The position numbers and the translations under genes are program-made. This document shows positions 4,732 to 5,526 of a stretch of 5,526 nucleotides of DNA, in pieces; position 1 is the stretch's first letter; every line of letters begins with the position of its first letter. The stretch is from Collinsella aerofaciens. Its GTDB lineage: Bacteria; Actinomycetota; Coriobacteriia; Coriobacteriales; Coriobacteriaceae. A model generated the notes under the pieces. It worked only from the letters and a program-made list of their open reading frames with translations. It ran no database searches and was not told where the DNA came from. The DNA is taken from positions 1-5,526 of the forward strand of contig RQAP01000036.1 of the NCBI GenBank assembly GCA_008671135.1, read 5' to 3'.

Positions 4732-5526
4732 GTGTAGTCACCGCCTTCTTTAATGCGTCGACGTGAGCGAACGAGTTCTCCCAGCGCAGACCGGGATAGC
4801 CGAAATGTCCGTAGGTCGAGTACCTTGTAAAACCAGGCTTGCGAAGATTCAAAGCATCGATAATTCCACCGGGGCGTAGCGGAAACACCTCGGCTACGGC
4901 CTTAGCGAGGATCTCGTCGGTGTATTGGCCCGTGCCGAGCGTGTCCACGCTGAAGGCGACCGGGGCAGCCTTCCCAATCGCATAGGAAATCGCGACCTGG
5001 CATTCGAGTGCGAGACGGGCATCGACGATGGTCTTGGCTATCAGCCGCGCCATGTATGCACCCGATCGATCAACCTTCGAGGCGTCCTTGCCTGAGAACG
5101 CACCACCACCATGTGGGGCGAGACCGCCGTAAGTGTCAACCATCAACTTGCGACCCGTCAGACCCGTGTCGGCCTTTGGACCACCCACCGTAAACAAGCC
5201 CGAGGGATTCACCAGAATCTCGGTGTCAGCGCTAATCGGCAGGTACGGTTTGCACGAGGGTGCGACGATGAGGGTTTTGACCTCTGCCGCCAACTCATCC
5301 AAATCCTTCGCCGCTTTGTGTTGGATCGACACCACCACGGTCTCGACCGCCACGGGCCTCCCAGCAGCGTCGTGCCGAACTGTCCCCTGTGCCTTACCAT
5401 CGGACTTGATCCCAGTGATGGTGCCGTCCTTGCGGGCATTGTCGAGGCGGGCGCAAATCTCGTGTGAGAGCACCAGCGGCAACGGCAAACGCTCGGGAGT
5501 CTCACGAGTGGCATAACCATAAACAG
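4706..5526 (-). CDS. metK: S-adenosylmethionine synthetase (methionine adenosyltransferase), 5' end outside window
   Basis: The enzyme makes S-adenosylmethionine from methionine and ATP in the cytoplasm. The visible 272 residues correspond to roughly the last 70 percent of a typical protein of about 390. They open with YGYATRETPERLPLPLVL, matching the family's GYAT-ETPE-MPLP segment. Further conserved blocks are DTGLTGRKLMVDTYGG and HGGGAFSGKDASKVDRS (the latter beginning at 5113), then LRPGGIIDALNLR and YGHFGYPGLRWEN near the end. Residues equivalent to E. coli Asp238, Arg244, Lys245, Lys265, Lys269 and Asp271 are all present, so activity is expected. One difference from the usual GGP-x-GD-x-GLTGRK is Ala in place of the Gly before Asp. 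The last 10 or so residues are a His/Ala-rich tail that overlaps the next gene. The frame is open to the right edge; the true start is not visible. Its position directly before two methyltransferases suggests a phage copy that supplies methyl donor, rather than the host housekeeping gene. Confidence 0.97.
   Translation of the reverse strand, partial: VYGYATRETPERLPLPLVLSHEICARLDNARKDGTITGIKSDGKAQGTVRHDAAGRPVAVETVVVSIQHKAAKDLDELAAEVKTLIVAPSCKPYLPISADTEILVNPSGLFTVGGPKADTGLTGRKLMVDTYGGLAPHGGGAFSGKDASKVDRSGAYMARLIAKTIVDARLALECQVAISYAIGKAAPVAFSVDTLGTGQYTDEILAKAVAEVFPLRPGGIIDALNLRKPGFTRYSTYGHFGYPGLRWENSFAHVDALKKAVTTHAHEANAH

Overview
The window is a late-region fragment of a tailed bacteriophage or prophage, very probably from a Gram-positive, moderately GC-rich host. 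The even mix of G/C-ending codons, the strong AGGAG-type ribosome binding sites and the tight gene packing suggest an actinobacterium. The host call is inference; nothing in the window is a host marker. All seven genes that can be supported lie on the minus strand. They read right to left as one co-directional block, and no terminator or opposing gene was seen.

Layout in transcription order, from high to low coordinates: (1) metK, an S-adenosylmethionine synthetase cut off at the right edge; (2) a ParB-like/N4-N6 DNA methyltransferase fusion; (3) a DNA cytosine-5 methyltransferase overlapping it by 4 nt; (4) an unrecognised 62-residue protein; (5) a 215-residue protein of the phage family usually labelled 'virulence-related protein', again with a 4-nt overlap; (6) an unrecognised 95-residue protein; (7) the N-terminal 253 residues of the terminase large subunit, running off the left edge. 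There is no gene-free stretch over about 100 nt.

The first three genes form a coherent DNA modification unit. MetK makes the methyl donor and the two methyltransferases, of different chemistry, use it. The terminase then starts the packaging/head module, so the genome is probably methylated just before or during packaging. The two small genes and the 'virulence-related' gene sit between these modules.

The least expected feature is a 42-nt direct repeat (39 of 42 identical). It occupies the only two sizeable intergenic gaps, at 1101-1142 and 2046-2087. The copies bracket the 62-residue/215-residue gene pair like a cassette, and each lies just upstream of a small gene with a strong ribosome binding site. 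I cannot assign it a function. It could be a recombination boundary, a regulatory element, or the relic of a duplicated gene end.
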